Shown: in pieces, positions 1-12,086 of the stretch
How positions within the stretch are numbered: the first letter of the stretch is position 1
Layout of the letters: each line of letters opens with the position of its first letter
Source of the DNA: Pocillopora verrucosa
Lineage: Eukaryota; Cnidaria; Anthozoa; Scleractinia; Pocilloporidae
Length of the DNA stretch: 64,000 nt
Direction: 5' to 3'
Assembly (NCBI RefSeq): GCF_036669915.1
Contig: NC_089321.1
Location: 8,232,449 to 8,296,448 of the forward strand
Program-made: the position numbers and the translations under genes
Notes under the pieces: model-generated
Databases searched by the model: none
Seen by the model: only the letters and a program-made list of their open reading frames with translations
Told to the model about the DNA's origin: nothing

Positions 1-62
1 TTACCTGCTATACTCTCCCACCGATGCAGTACCACAGTTTCTTTGGAAACTTACCCCCTTTA
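1..62 (-). repeat. Partial copy of interspersed repeat D, inverted
   Basis: The reverse complement reads as a 'gtaagtttc..aaagaaactgtggt' core followed by 'ggtgggagagtatagcagg'. It matches sequence at 392-450 and 13938-13997, and more weakly 51118-51170. The left end is cut by the window. Confidence 0.7.
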
Positions 63-298
63 TATGATAGTTTACAGTTTATTTCAAGTGTTCAGTGTAT
101 TTTGACTGAGTGTCATTAAATTTGAGGAAAAGTGATAATCTTTTTCTTACTTGCCATGATGGCCCTTTTGGTTGCCTCTTTAAGTATTGCTTTAAATAAA
201 TACGCTATCAATCCTGTTATCAATTTATTAGCCATTTTGCTTTTCTTTTCTTTCCTCTTTCTCTCCTTCTTGTTTCTTAGTCACCAGTATTTGGGTGA

Positions 299-391
299 TT
301 AACCCTTTAACTCCCAGAAGTGATTAACATCTAAATTCTCCCTGCAATATCCATACATTATCCAGCCAACAGGTAATGAGAAAAGAATAAA

Positions 392-436
<45 letters not shown>

Positions 437-673
437 TATAGCAGGTAATTTAGTGTTAACAACTGGGTTGAAAACGTAAATTAGCCTCCGTAAAGAGTAA
501 AAAGCTGACGTTTCGAGCGTTAGCCCTTCGTCAGAGTAATGAGAATATTCAAACATATCAATTAGAAGTTGTCGTCTTGATCTAACACCAAATTCTTGTA
601 ACTAATTTACAAGGAAATATGTAATAGCTGGAGGGGGGAATTGACTATCAGATCTTGGGAGTTAAAGGGTTAA
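299..673 (+). mobile_element. TTAA-flanked MITE (family A), interrupted by a nested element
   Basis: The ends are TTAACCCTTTAACTCCCA and the inverse TGGGAGTTAAAGGGTTAA. The internal sequence matches the uninterrupted copy at 58946-59157. The TTAA flanks and CCC-beginning inverted ends resemble non-autonomous piggyBac elements; that class assignment is inference. A 154-bp segment interrupts the copy at 383-536. Confidence 0.75.
383..536 (+). mobile_element. Nested insertion (repeat D) with a 9-bp target duplication
   Basis: The inserted segment is bordered by taatgagaa at 374-382 and again at 537-545. The intact family A copies have this sequence once, so it looks like a target-site duplication. 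The insert contains the repeat D core also seen at 1-62 and 13938-14072. Confidence 0.65.
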
Positions 674-739
674 CACACAGATTTTAAAGCTTTTACTTTG
701 TAACTTATTTTGGCTTTGTCATGATGGTATTGTTTTCAG

Positions 740-3700
740 GTCCAGGAAGACCTCGCAATCCCTTATCCAAGTCACGGAGAGTTGCTGTACTAAAGCATGA
801 CCTTGACAGATCAACCTCACCACTCCACAACATTCCTCTTCCTGTTCCAAGCTCCATTGCCAACAGTCCTGTCCAGAGTGTTCCAGCCAACATTGCAGTT
901 GAACAGGGCCCCTTGCCAAGCTTTGCGACCATTGTGAGTAGTTCAAAACTCTTTAACCCAGGAGCAGGCCTGGGGAATACTAAGTTGGTGAGTAGTACTG
1001 TAACAAGTGTGGTAAACGGCTCTCCTATAGCAGCAGTGACAGCACATCCATCAAAGACAGCCACTACAACAGCTAGTGTTAACTCAGCTCCAAGCCACAG
1101 TGTCTCAGCAACTACATCAGCTGTTACTACTTTGGCTACAATGGGACAGACTGTAATGGAAGTTACTAAAACTACAGCCTCTGTTGCAACCACAGTAGTT
1201 GTCAGTCATCAGCACACAGCAGTTGCTGCAGCATCACAACCGATTAAAGACCAAACAGAAAATACTCTGCCAAAGAGTACTAGTTCTTTGATCTTTGGTG
1301 CAGCAAATACTCCCTCAACCAATTTGCCATCCAATAGTAAGGAACCTAGCAGGTTAACAATATCAAGTTCAGTGGCATCAATGGTGTCCACAAGCACAAC
1401 AACAATTTCAACTGGCACACAGGGTGTAAAGTCAGTTGCCAATATTAATAAACTTCCTGATGTCAAAGCTACACCCAAAGTGTCTGCTCCACGCACCAGC
1501 AAAGCAACGAAATCTTATGGACCAAGAAAAACAGTTGCAGCGACTCTCAAAGCTGCTGCTGCTGCGAAGGCATCCAATCCCTCAGCTGATGCCGTAAAAC
1601 CTGGTGTTAGTGACCTTATTCAACGAACATATCAAACGACTTCTACTGCCGCTGCTTCTGTTCCCTCTTCTGAGAAGAAGCAGGCAGCCAGTAATGCATC
1701 GAAATCTCCCGCACTGTCTACACCAAGTGTCGCAACTACTGTTCAAGCACCAGCGTTATTCCATAGTGTGCTTAAAGATGCAATAATGAATGAGCAAGGT
1801 AGCGCTGTTACTTCAACTTCACCAAGTATAACTACTACTGTAAAAAATATTACCAGCACAACAAATGCCGCACTCAATCACAGCTTAAGAGGATCTCAGT
1901 CTGCGAGTAGTGCTTCCTCTCGTAGTAAGTCTGCAGCAAACAAGGAAACAACCCAAGTGACAACAGCTTTGCTTCATGGCGTCCAAGTGAGTCATTTACC
2001 ACCAAGTGTGTCCCAGAAGGTACCAGCTCACAGGCCTTCGCCACAACTGCCAGGATACCCCATTTCGTCAGGTGCCTTTGGCAGCCAAGCGCCACTTGCA
2101 ACAACAAGTCAACAGCAGAATGTTACAGCTGCCACCATGGCTCAAAGTTCGGCTCAAACATCAGCTCCTGTGAGCATCTATGGACAGGCGCAGCATACAG
2201 CTGGCTCGTCTCAAATACCATCCTTGCAGATCACAGCATCGCAAGCTCAGGGAGGTGTTTTCTTTCAAGGCAACGGAAATCAAGTATTCCAAATGAATGT
2301 GGATTCAAGCCAGCTGAAGGGCGCTTATCAACTTCATGGAGCACTTTACCAAGGGGCTATTCCAGCGACATTTCTTGCTACAACTAATGTGAACAAGGCT
2401 GCATCATCTAATACACCAGGAGGGATCCCTCATACGATGTACCCCACGAACCCCTATATGCTTGGCATTGTGATGCCCGCTGCCTTAACGCAATCTATGC
2501 CAAACCAGCCTGGTCAATCCGCACCAACAACAGCAACGTCTCCATCAGCAACAGCTGCTGCGGCTGCGGCTGTTGCTGCGGCAACCCCAGTAGCGTCGTA
2601 CTCTTACAATAATCAAAATGCAGCAATCGCTGCAGCATTTGAGTCATTTGTTCCCATTGCACCAGCTGCGTCTCCAAGGTTTTCCCAAACTCTGGCTCAT
2701 TTAGCAAGTGCGTACACCCCATTTTTGCCAAGGGGTGCTGTGCAAGGCAACGCCCCAGTGCAATTTGCTGCACAAAGGATGTTATCGATGGGAACGATGC
2801 ATCCTCAATCAGGTGGAAACGGTCAAATGGGGCAGACAGTTCTTAATCTTGGAGATTACACCGTTAAATATCCACTAAATACAGCGAAACCTGGATCATA
2901 CGGTACACAATCACCCTCTGTTAGTAGCGTAAGTCAAGCTAACACTCATCAACAACAGACAGCTGTCGTTGCTGCAATGCCATATGTCGCGTTCGGCCAA
3001 GTCAACCCTCCTCGCTTTCCGTTTTCTGTGAATTTTGCGGCGCCAAGTGCCAGTACAACTCCGTCCGTGACATCATCTACGCCGTCACCAGCTTGTAGTT
3101 TCGTCACATCTGCCACTACACCTCATCAATATGGGGCCTGTAGTAGCTCAGATTCCCACGCCGTGCCCGGGTATGTGGCGATGCCGTTTAGCACCAGCTC
3201 AGGAAGTACAACTCACTCTTCTTCAGCTCCCACCCCACATCCTGGCAGTGCATTCTCTCCTCCCTCCAGTCATACGGCTACAAGCCACAGTAGTCAAAGG
3301 GTGGATGTATCAGGACCTGCTCCACACCTATCTTCATGGTGTGGAACTAAAAGTTTAACTGGAGCAACAAATCAACGAAGATGCAGTACTCCTGAGAGTA
3401 CAAGCACAGGGGCTTGCAGTGTGGCTAATTCAAGTGCTTTTTCTGTTCCATCAAGCAGAAGTAGCTGTATGGAAGTCAGTACTTCGTCTGTGACTGCGCC
3501 CAAAACACCAAGTTTCAGCCCGTCGCCCAGGCTTCCTGGAGTTACGTCTCCCTTGAACTCACCACTGACTATGCTTCCTCCTAATCAGGGGGTATCTGCT
3601 TGCCGCGCGTCACCAAAGAGTGATTCATCCCTTTCAAGCGGTAGAAGCAACGTAGAAAGCGTTCCGTCTCGTTGTCAATCGTTAAGTGTGAATGAAAGTC

Positions 3701-6700
3701 ACCCGACGAAAACGTCTTCATCTGATACTTCTTGCGCTCCTAAGAGAGCTTCTTATAGTGACTCTAGTGATCAATCCAAAAAGGCGAAATATGATGAGTC
3801 AGCGTATTATGAAGCATATCCGCTACTGGGTCTGAAGAGATCTTGTGAGGCCATAGAAGCGTATTGCAGCCCAGAGAGAGACGATGAGGAGGAGGAGGAC
3901 AATGAAATAGGTGATCGTACGGTGTCAAAAAACGATTCACCTTCCCCTGTAAACCACCAATCAGGGGAAGAAAATGTAACCAGCAAAAAATGTAGCAACT
4001 TAAACAACGAAAACGGCAGCAGAGGTAAGTTATAATCCTGCCACCATTTACCAGAGATGGTTTCTAAGAGAACTCTGAGTATCGGTTGTACCCTTAAACC
4101 TCAGAAGTTAGGGCGAGATTTTTTCTATTTTTCCTTTTTATTTTTACGAAATTGATGCTTTATTCAGCAAGCAAGCGATATGGTGATTTAATGCCAAATT
4201 CTCTCAACTAAACTAGTTGGAAAGGGTTAGAAGCTTGGGTGGAGAATTGCAGACCAGATCCTGTGGTCAGAGGGCCTAAATCCGGGTTTTCCCACATTGG
4301 GAGATATGAGACGAAATACAGTTTGGTCATTGTTCAGCCTGTATATTAAGTAAACTGCTGTTCATTTGATACGATTTGATAAAGTTCACTTCATAGCACA
4401 CTTTTTTGCAGGATTAGCAAACAGCGACAATGAACCAGTCAGCGACAAGCGCCAGTCTCACTCGGTGTATAACGGAGACGTTTCAGCCAATCAAAAAGAG
4501 AGATCACGAGACCAAAGTGGTGAGAATAAGCAAATAGTAGACGACGTAGAAAACTACGTTTGAATAGGAGGAAACCTGGAAATAAAATCTAGGAAGTGAA
4601 GACATTGTAGTGAGGGAAAAAGTAACTTAAAAAGGAACAAGGAAGGTTGTGATGGATAAGATAAGCTGAAAGTGTCAAGTAGGAGAATTTCAGAGAGTAT
4701 CCGAGGTGCTTATCCGCTTGTTACATGTGCAGGTGCTCTACGGAATTGCCAGTAACGCGCACGCGCGCAAGAGAGAGAGAGAGAGAGAATGTGTGTGTGT
4801 CTTAATTGCTTGCTTCCAATGCAGGATATGTGATGGGGCAACCTTAGTACCAAACAAAAGTTCACGGGTTCGTCTGTGGTCATGAGCATCACGAATTTTG
4901 ATTTCCCGAGTAACTAACTCAAAAACATCATCTTTCTTTCCTTTTAACTTTTCAGTACAAATGGTCACTGACAACGCGTTTCCTAATGTCAAGACGAATC
5001 CCATGTCATCTAACACGCCCAATAACCAAGAATGTCTGCGTGGGCCTTCCGTACCCATTACAAGACCCCAGTTTGATATCGGTGATATTGTATGGGCACA
5101 GGCGAGGGGACTGCCATCTTGGCCGGGCAAGGTCGTGGATGCAAGCGAGGTTGGGAAAGGAAGACCTGATGATGGAAAGGTATCTGGAAAGTATTTCTTT
5201 TCGTAAGTTGACGTGAAGTGTCAAGTTGATCATTGAGTTGATGCCGAAATGACTACATTTTCTATATCATTCACTGTAAATTTACGCTCGCATTTTTGAG
5301 AGAATGCGGCAGAATGCAAATTACGAGTTAGTCCAAGATTCCAAACTCTCGCTTACCTTTTCATGAAAATTTTGATTTTTCTATGAAAGTTGTTTCAGCC
5401 TGAGGTGATAACACTCGTTGGGTCCCTTAACAGAGAAATGTTTTTGTTTCGTCTTATCTTAGCATTTTACTATAATTCAATCTCATATGGCCTTTATACC
5501 AACTGTGTTTTAAGTGGACTGAAATTTGATGAAACTGGATGAACAACGAGTCTTTTAGATAGTTCCAACGACGGACAGCATGCCTCGTCTTTCCCGGTTT
5601 TTGCAATATGAGGTGACCAATAAATTTGCTACTCGCTCTAGAGTCTAGTCCACCACAGGTTTCGCTCGATCACTAGTTGGTTTCTCAAACAATTCACACT
5701 CCTGATCAGGATGGAGAGAGGCACTGGTTCATACTTCTGGCCAGGGTGGTGAGAGGTATTTCCCAAGAACAAATTATAGTCACCTCGGCCAGTTATAACG
5801 GTCGGACAGCTTGTTCTAGTTTTCAGGCCACCGCATCTCGCAAAATTTACGATGTGATATAATGTATTTGTATCTGTCATATTTCAGCGGTGGGTGATGT
5901 GGTTTGGTGACCATACATTCAGTCAAGTTGAAGTGGATAGACTCAAGACTCTCTCTGAAGGACTTAGAACACTCGACGACAAAGCTCGCAAGAAAAAGTA
6001 CAAGTAAGTGACGTTCGTAGATAAATTACCCAAGAACAACCCGAGTGTGCGCCAATTGATGAGCGAACGTTTCCGAACTTGCGCGTGAATTGAATAACCT
6101 CTCAGGACCTTTCTAGCGCTGTATTATTTTAGTTGTCTGATGTAAAGTTCTATACATTTTAGGGCTAAGAAGGCAAGGATTGGGTTGGAACAAGCAATTA
6201 GTGAGGCTTTAGAGGCTCTCGATGTGGTGAGTGGAATACAACCTGAGACAAGCTGTATATGTTTGAGTTTTTTTTTTTTTCTTCTTTTAGAAATGGCTGG
6301 TGATAATTTTCTGTGGTTTGAATTTAAGCGTTTCTTTTAATTATATGCTTTCTGTGTTTTTTTAATTTAGAGGGAACGTCTTCGAGGTAGGCAAGGTGAG
6401 TTAACCTCGTTTCAATAACTCTTTTTTCGATGAAACTTCGGAATTCTAATTCGTACTCGACAGCAGCCGGTGAACTGCCGAGTAAACACACGGAGATCAA
6501 CTTTTTGTTGTAAGTGTTTGCTCGAATTCTTGACACATAGCGGCGCGTCCAACACGGGGTCATGTCATGTGTCATGAAAAAAGGAAAAAACTGAAATTAC
6601 AAATAAAATTTTAACCTGGCCAGTTCTGAATTTGTATAAATATGTTAACTTATCTATCTCGCGAGTAAGCTACAATATACCAAACTTTTATATGACAGGC

Positions 6701-6880
6701 ATCGTGTGTGTACTGCGAGATTCAACGATGTCGATAACTTCCCGTGGTCGCTTGGTCGTTGAAGCAATTTTTACGTAACGTTAGATCTTATTTGTTAAGT
6801 CTTGTTGTTTTCTAATGGTCTTTTGTTTTGTTTTTTTTTTAGCTTCCAGATCGAAAGCCAAAAAGAAACGCCTTAGATGA
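740..6880 (+). CDS. MBD5: MBD5/MBD6-like chromatin protein, 3' part, with C-terminal PWWP domain
   Basis: Seven exons join in phase: 740-4024, 4412-4519, 4956-5179, 5888-6003, 6163-6226, 6371-6395 and 6843-6880 (TGA), giving 1,285 visible residues. The 3.3-kb first visible exon is low-complexity (Ser, Thr, Ala, Gln, Pro) with a short poly-Ala run and an acidic stretch near its end. A PWWP domain follows at about visible residues 1165-1245, split over three exons. It reads FDIGDIVWAQARGLPSWPG, then WVMWFGDHTFSQVE, then a Lys/Arg-rich helix and a basic tail. This order, with the PWWP at the C-terminus followed by KLKTLSEGL-like sequence, matches vertebrate MBD5/MBD6. The N-terminal methyl-CpG-binding domain must lie on exons left of the window, because an acceptor (ttttcag) precedes base 740. 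The expected role is nuclear, in heterochromatin and Polycomb-deubiquitinase complexes; that role is family knowledge. MBD5 and MBD6 cannot be separated here. Confidence 0.88.
4757..4801. repeat. Compound dinucleotide microsatellite
   Basis: CG/CA alternation is followed by (GA)n and then (GT)n, within an intron of the MBD5/6-like gene. Confidence 0.85.
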
Positions 6881-7447
6881 CGACGCAAGCAGCAATTGAA
6901 TCGTATTTGAATTCTTTTTAAGTGGGTCTCGTAGAATTTGTGCTTATATTATAGACAAGTAGTAATATATTACTGGTACTAAACCAAACACGCAAGCTAA
7001 GTACACAGGAAGTTAGTGGTTATGAAGTACTCATTTACTACAAATAACTTTTTATCTTTAGAGCCAATTTTTTGAGCAGGAAGAGAAACAGAACCTTTTC
7101 TCCATAATGAGTTTCTTAGCAATTAATCCTAATTCTGCAATCTTTTGTAGACTAAAAAAACACAGGAAAACTTAATTGATATGTAATAATTTCAATCAGG
7201 GCCATGTGTATAAGTATCTTTTAAAAAATCGAAGCAAAAACGTGCAGCCGACCCTATGTCATTTAATTGGCTAAGGGGACGATGGTCACAGTATGATATG
7301 CGTATTCTGCTAACCAGTAACCCACGGTTAGAAAACTGGGTCGAGTACTCGAAGTCGAGGCTTTAATCTATAAGGCAAACAAACTCTTCTTTTGTGGTTT
7401 GACTTGTGTCTTCTGTTTTTTTTTGTCGTGTTGCGAGTGTTTTTTAT

Positions 7448-7452
7448 AATTA

Positions 7453-7484
<32 letters not shown>

Positions 7485-7500
7485 TTACTTATTATTATTG
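7448..7500. repeat. ATT trinucleotide microsatellite
   Basis: About a dozen ATT units in a row, with a few interruptions. It produces spurious open frames rich in Ile or Leu. Confidence 0.9.
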
Positions 7501-9152
7501 TCAATATTAGCTCGATGTTCGCCGTCCTCTCGAATGCGGACTTCGATCCTCCCAAGACTAAAAAAAGGAATGAGTGTGGGCTCATTTCCCGTACAGCGGC
7601 AAGCCACTAAACTAAGCGATTTGTTTCTTGTTTTATTTTTGGCTCCAAGTAAGCTTCGACTTTGTGTGCACGACCTACTTTTCATGGTTCATTTACAACG
7701 ATATGGAACGCGACCCACCGGGAATCTTAGATTGACCATCCTGGAGGAATATTTATTTAATTTTGATGAAACTTTTTTTTCGCAGGAATTGACGTATTTT
7801 CTAGTAATCGTTTGTTTATCGTTTTCTTTGCACCTCCTAGTCCACGCCTGTTTCTCGCAATCCTCCTCTTCGAATTGGCACATCTTTATGTTTTATTTGT
7901 CCGTATATTTGTGCTATTTTCTGTACCTTGGTCCTGACGCAGTGAAACTGATAAAAATGGAACAAAATGTACTTATATTTCTTGTGATTGACTTGAAGTT
8001 GCTTGTTCAATTTTGCCTTGTTATCACTTACCTACGTTTAAGTATTTTGAACAGTTTTTCACAGACTCAAAAAACTGACTGTAGGTGTCTATACTGACGT
8101 ACTAACATAACTCACTACAGAAAGTAAACATTAGGGAGGAGAGCCCAAAGTAAAAGGTGATACTTAAACTGATACTTAAACTCGACATGTTAAAGGCGAT
8201 TTTGAAAAACTGAGGCTTAATTTTTTAGATATACGAACTATGAAGTAGTTCCTTCAAACCACACATGAGAGTCCCAATGTATTTCTTGCGGGGTGGGGTG
8301 GGGGGGCAGGGCAGGTGGTTCGTACCTTTTTTTGAGGGGAGGGGATAGTATTCACATGAAATTAAATAGTGTTGAGTAGTCTTCCTGTAGGCGTTTCATC
8401 AAATCAACGGATGATTTTATGGCAAGAAATTGCCACCTGTAAATAATAGTTTGTTGCCCGAGTCTTTCCGCATGAATTTGGTACAGCATGTAAATTTCTT
8501 TTGTACAGTCTCAGAGTCCCACCCTTCTTTGTTCTTAAATGGGACAGCAGCTCAAAGATTTTCTCCGCAATACCAAGCGTTGCGTGACCACTTAATTGAC
8601 AGCCGTAGTAATAGCTCATGTCACGCAATTCGCCGACCAACATGGTACATTGCGTATTATTCCGAGTGCTTTTCTCGAAGTTACGCTATAACGATGTCTG
8701 TAGATCCATGAAAACCTGGCCTGTTTATGATACCCGGGCACAAACGGGTGTATAAATTAGTCGGGTTTATTTTTGTAAGGGAACTTGGTATTGTACATAG
8801 CTGTAATTAAATTTTTTCAGTGGTTACTAATTTATCGTCGATTTGGGTGTTGATCCAATTCGAATTCTTGGATCTAATTGCTCAGCTTTCTCCAAAGTAG
8901 TTACGGACTAAAGTTGAACAGATGCTAACTTCAATCATTAAAATTAACGTGTTAAAATTTAGTAGTTCTTTGTTGTAAGTGTCAATGGTTTTCCTTGAAT
9001 TGAATCAAAGGGAGAAAGAAATCTGATCTGGAAAAGTGAACGCGAACTGTAGACCCACGAAATGTAAACTCCTAGGGACCTTGGCCCTACGCCGCATCGT
9101 GTTCAATTTTCACTAGACGTCATCGCTAATTGACCGCCCTTGAGTATTTTCA

Positions 9153-9210
9153 GATTCCCTCCCTCTCCCCCCCTCCTCCTCCTCCCCCCATCCCCCCTCC
9201 TCCTCCCCAA
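9153..9210. repeat. C-rich (CCT/CCC) low-complexity tract
   Basis: Runs of C interspersed with CCT units, strongly strand-asymmetric. Confidence 0.8.
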
Positions 9211-9584
9211 CTCATTCCAGAGTAAAATCCATCGCAGGAAAAGTAACAGGGGCGTAACCAATGCAACATATATTCAAAGGGGGGATCACACTGTCAAACG
9301 GAGGGTACTCAACAGATTGTCATGTCGACCTCCACGCTGTGTTCTACAGGATAACGGGCACCCAAGGACCTCCCCCCATCTAGCCACGCCCTTCCAAACG
9401 TCCAATAAGTAAAACGAAGTACGATAGTAAACGGCGCGATAATAGTGGAGGAGTGAAAAGCCGAGGGAGGTTGGGTCGCGAAAATCGTGCCGTTTGCTAT
9501 TTCACGGATCTTGCACCGTTTTACTCGATGAACACCTGGTACAGACTACGCCAGGTAAAAGTTCCAAGAGGGTCTCGATGGGGT

Positions 9585-9780
9585 TCAATCGATAGCCGTA
9601 AAAAAGCCAAGACAATTAGCCGTTAGGCGTAAAAATTGACAAATTTCAACCGATAGTCGTTAAAAAGCTTATCGTAGAAAAAATTTCTGGTCACAACAAC
9701 GGAATGATAAAAACCGTTAGCTGTAAAATGGCCAAAGTATTGACCGTTCACCGTCAAAGCCATCACCACATTGAGACTCT
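9585..9780. repeat. Degenerate direct repeats of a 'CCGTTAGCCGTAAAAA'-like unit
   Basis: Variants such as gatagccgtaaaaaagcc, ccgttaggcgtaaaaa, ccgatagtcgttaaaaagc and ccgttagctgtaaaatggcc recur with irregular spacing. Confidence 0.55.
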
Positions 9781-9817
9781 CCTCCAAGAAGGCCCGAAAT
9801 TTCGTGACTTTGCTATT

Positions 9818-9933
9818 AAAATTGGGAGTACTTAAAAGTGGCTCTATTAATTTCTCAGTAAGGATCAAGATTAGGCCATAACTTTAATTCTTACAGGAGA
9901 ATTAATGGAGCCATTTTAAGTATTCCCAATTTT
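9818..9933. repeat. Long imperfect hairpin (inverted repeat)
   Basis: The arm at 9818-9856 is nearly the reverse complement of 9897-9933, separated by about 40 bases. Both contain attgggagtacttaaaa-like and gagaattaat-like sequence. It may be a foldback transposon relic. Confidence 0.7.
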
Positions 9934-11183
9934 GGCAATACTTAAAGCGGCTCAATCTTCAGTCACTGATTTGAAGTCAGTCTTTACCGTTCCCTATATT
10001 CACTCTTCGGAGATTTTGATTGACCTTCTCAATGGCAGCATTTTTTCAAACAGGCAAGGAATTTGAGAGAGAATTACCACTAGTTTTTCGATAAGAATGA
10101 CTTCGAAGTTTTTAGTAGTACTGCATACAACTTTCTACGCTTATTTTCAAAATGCTTAAAACGAAAATGGCGCCAAGCGTATAAACGATCGTGACTTTTT
10201 CTTAACCTTAACTTGCCCTAATAAGACGGCTGCACTGCAGGTACCAATCAAGGCGAAGATATGATTTTTAAAATCTGAGTAAACAGGGACGTGATTAACA
10301 TACCTATTATGATGAAATTATGCAAATTTCAACCTGACAGCTCAGTTCCTGAAAAAAAAAAACACGAATGTTGACAATGAATACTGCACTTTGATACATT
10401 TGACCACTGATATCAAGTCGTGTCAGGAGGGAACATCGATCTTCCTTGATACGTAAGGTTCTATGGGAGGAATTCTTGGCCTCAGTAGCGCACAGATATG
10501 AGTAACACAATCGGCATTCCTTTCTCACCACGAATCAGCGACTTCAATCCAGTTTAGTATTTTATGAGAATGGAAGAAACTTCAAACGAGTTGAGGTAAG
10601 TTTTCTGTCTTACTCACTGAAAACAATCTACAATCGAGCAAATTATCAGCGATCAGTTGTAATGAATGGATTGAGTATTCGCCTATTAAATATCCTGCAG
10701 GCATGCCGGCGGTACACACAGTGTTTGAAAACTAATAATCTTTTGACTCTAAATCAAAGAACTGATCTAGGCATTCCGAAGCATTTATTGATAGACTAAA
10801 TCGATGCGCTCTTGTGAAGGGTACAGTCGAACGACTGTGATCTTTAGGACTTAGACAAGACGCTTAAATATATTTAGCGGTCAAACTTTTGCGCATGTAT
10901 GAACGTTATAGTGGCTAGGCGGCGTGCTTTCAGGCTTTAAGAAACAAATTGTCTGCAACCACGCAAGTCATTCTTAAGTTACATAAAATATCACGGTTGC
11001 TACGATATCTCCGCCACCATCTCCCGAAAAGTCTCCGGTTTTTCTTCGGAAGGTCCTCGTTCTTCCTCGCCCAGGGATTGCTTGATCCAAACATACCGAA
11101 GTTATTTTATTGCTTTTTGACTGTTTTAGGAAAGTTAACTTAAACGAATTGGTATTGGTCAGACAACATAAAATTCTCCGAAG

Positions 11184-12035
11184 TCCTGGACATGCCACCG
11201 AGAGCTTTTACTTTTTTTGGTCCTGGTTTTAATAGCATTGGGAATACTTGCTTACTATTTCGGAACAACGCAGTATTTTACAGTACAAAGTAAGGCCCAC
11301 TACCTTATAGTTTCTGAGAAGCAGTTACTGCTGCTTAAAAAGCTGTTAAACCGAAAAGATGATCTTAGAGACCTACTCGTGGAAAACTATGCCTTCACCT
11401 TTACATATCAGGTTCTTATTGACCTTGTGGGAGGGCTGGACGGGAAGTCCGTGCGTCATGACCGCGAGCTTAATATTATGCCGTTCGGCCCGACCAAACT
11501 CAGTCTAAAAGCATTTTATCATATGAACGCAATGAACGGGCGCGCTCGTTTGTGTTTCCCTTCAAGGTTTCGCCGTGTTCTATAGGGCCAGACGGCTTTT
11601 TCCGGACCGGCTCACGTCAACACGTCTGGCCAAACACTTTGGTTTACTATGGGATTGCGCGCGCGGTGTCAGACGGGCCATATGTTAGTATTGAGTATTA
11701 AGTATTTTCTCCTTCCCTTCACAGGGCAGTTTGTGAACTTAAATGCTGATACTGTCATCCAGTATTTCGCTAGCTCCGAAAATAGAGAGGAAGATGGGAG
11801 GAGTTCAAAGCCAGTCGTCGTTGAAACGAAAATTAACCTTGAGACTACCCTTCCCTCACAGATGAAAAATATTAACAATACAATAATTTTTCTGACATGG
11901 CAAAAGTTTTTCCACAGAAAGTTCCAAACAAACAAAAGTTCATATCAATTCGAAAGCAAGTGTAAAACTTTCCCCGCCTACCGGAAAGAGGAAATCCTCG
12001 AAAAGCGAACAAACTGCTCCAGAATTGAAGAATGA
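11184..12035 (+). CDS. Possible N-terminal exons of the fucosyltransferase-like gene (membrane anchor and stem)
   Basis: The frame beginning near 11184 encodes a strongly hydrophobic stretch (LVLVLIALGILAYYF) and reaches a consensus donor (caaa|gtaagg) at about 11289-11290. An acceptor (cttcacag) at about 11725-11726 joins it in phase to a hydrophilic, Ser/Lys-rich stretch starting RQFVNLNADTV. This is the expected shape of a Golgi type II membrane anchor plus stem. The frame stops at 12033, and a second in-frame stop at 12084 separates it from the catalytic frame. No clear ATG is seen. A small ATG-bearing segment with a strong donor at 10570-10595 could be an upstream exon but does not join obviously. 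The link to the downstream gene is inference. Confidence 0.35.
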
Positions 12036-12086
12036 ATCGTTCTTTTCCTCGATGAAAGACTTATTTATTCCGACAAAAAGAAGTAA

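Larger units (their letters stand above)
1..739. other. Intron of the MBD5/6-like gene, rich in repeats
   Basis: This stretch precedes the acceptor at 738-739 and contains no supported exon. It holds an inverted partial copy of a repeat at 1-62, an AT-rich spacer, and a TTAA-flanked MITE at 299-673 that itself carries a nested insertion. Confidence 0.6.
6881..10569. other. 3' UTR and intergenic region without a supported gene
   Basis: No open frame here shows a recognisable domain or exon structure. The region contains an (ATT)n microsatellite near 7448-7500, G-rich sequence near 8285-8335, C-rich sequence near 9153-9210, degenerate short repeats at about 9585-9780 and a hairpin at 9818-9933. 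The start is presumably the 3' UTR of the MBD5/6-like gene. Confidence 0.5.

Noticed and set aside
705..2773. Several minus-strand open frames opposite the MBD5/6-like exon
   Set aside because: They are antisense shadows of a long low-complexity coding exon.
7392..8097. Plus-strand open frames of 72 and 214 codons
   Set aside because: They begin in the ATT microsatellite and are rich in Leu/Phe without any recognisable motif or splice support.
8430..8711. 93-codon plus-strand open frame downstream of the MBD5/6-like gene
   Set aside because: No domain, no splice context and no recognisable similarity; probably 3' UTR or intergenic.
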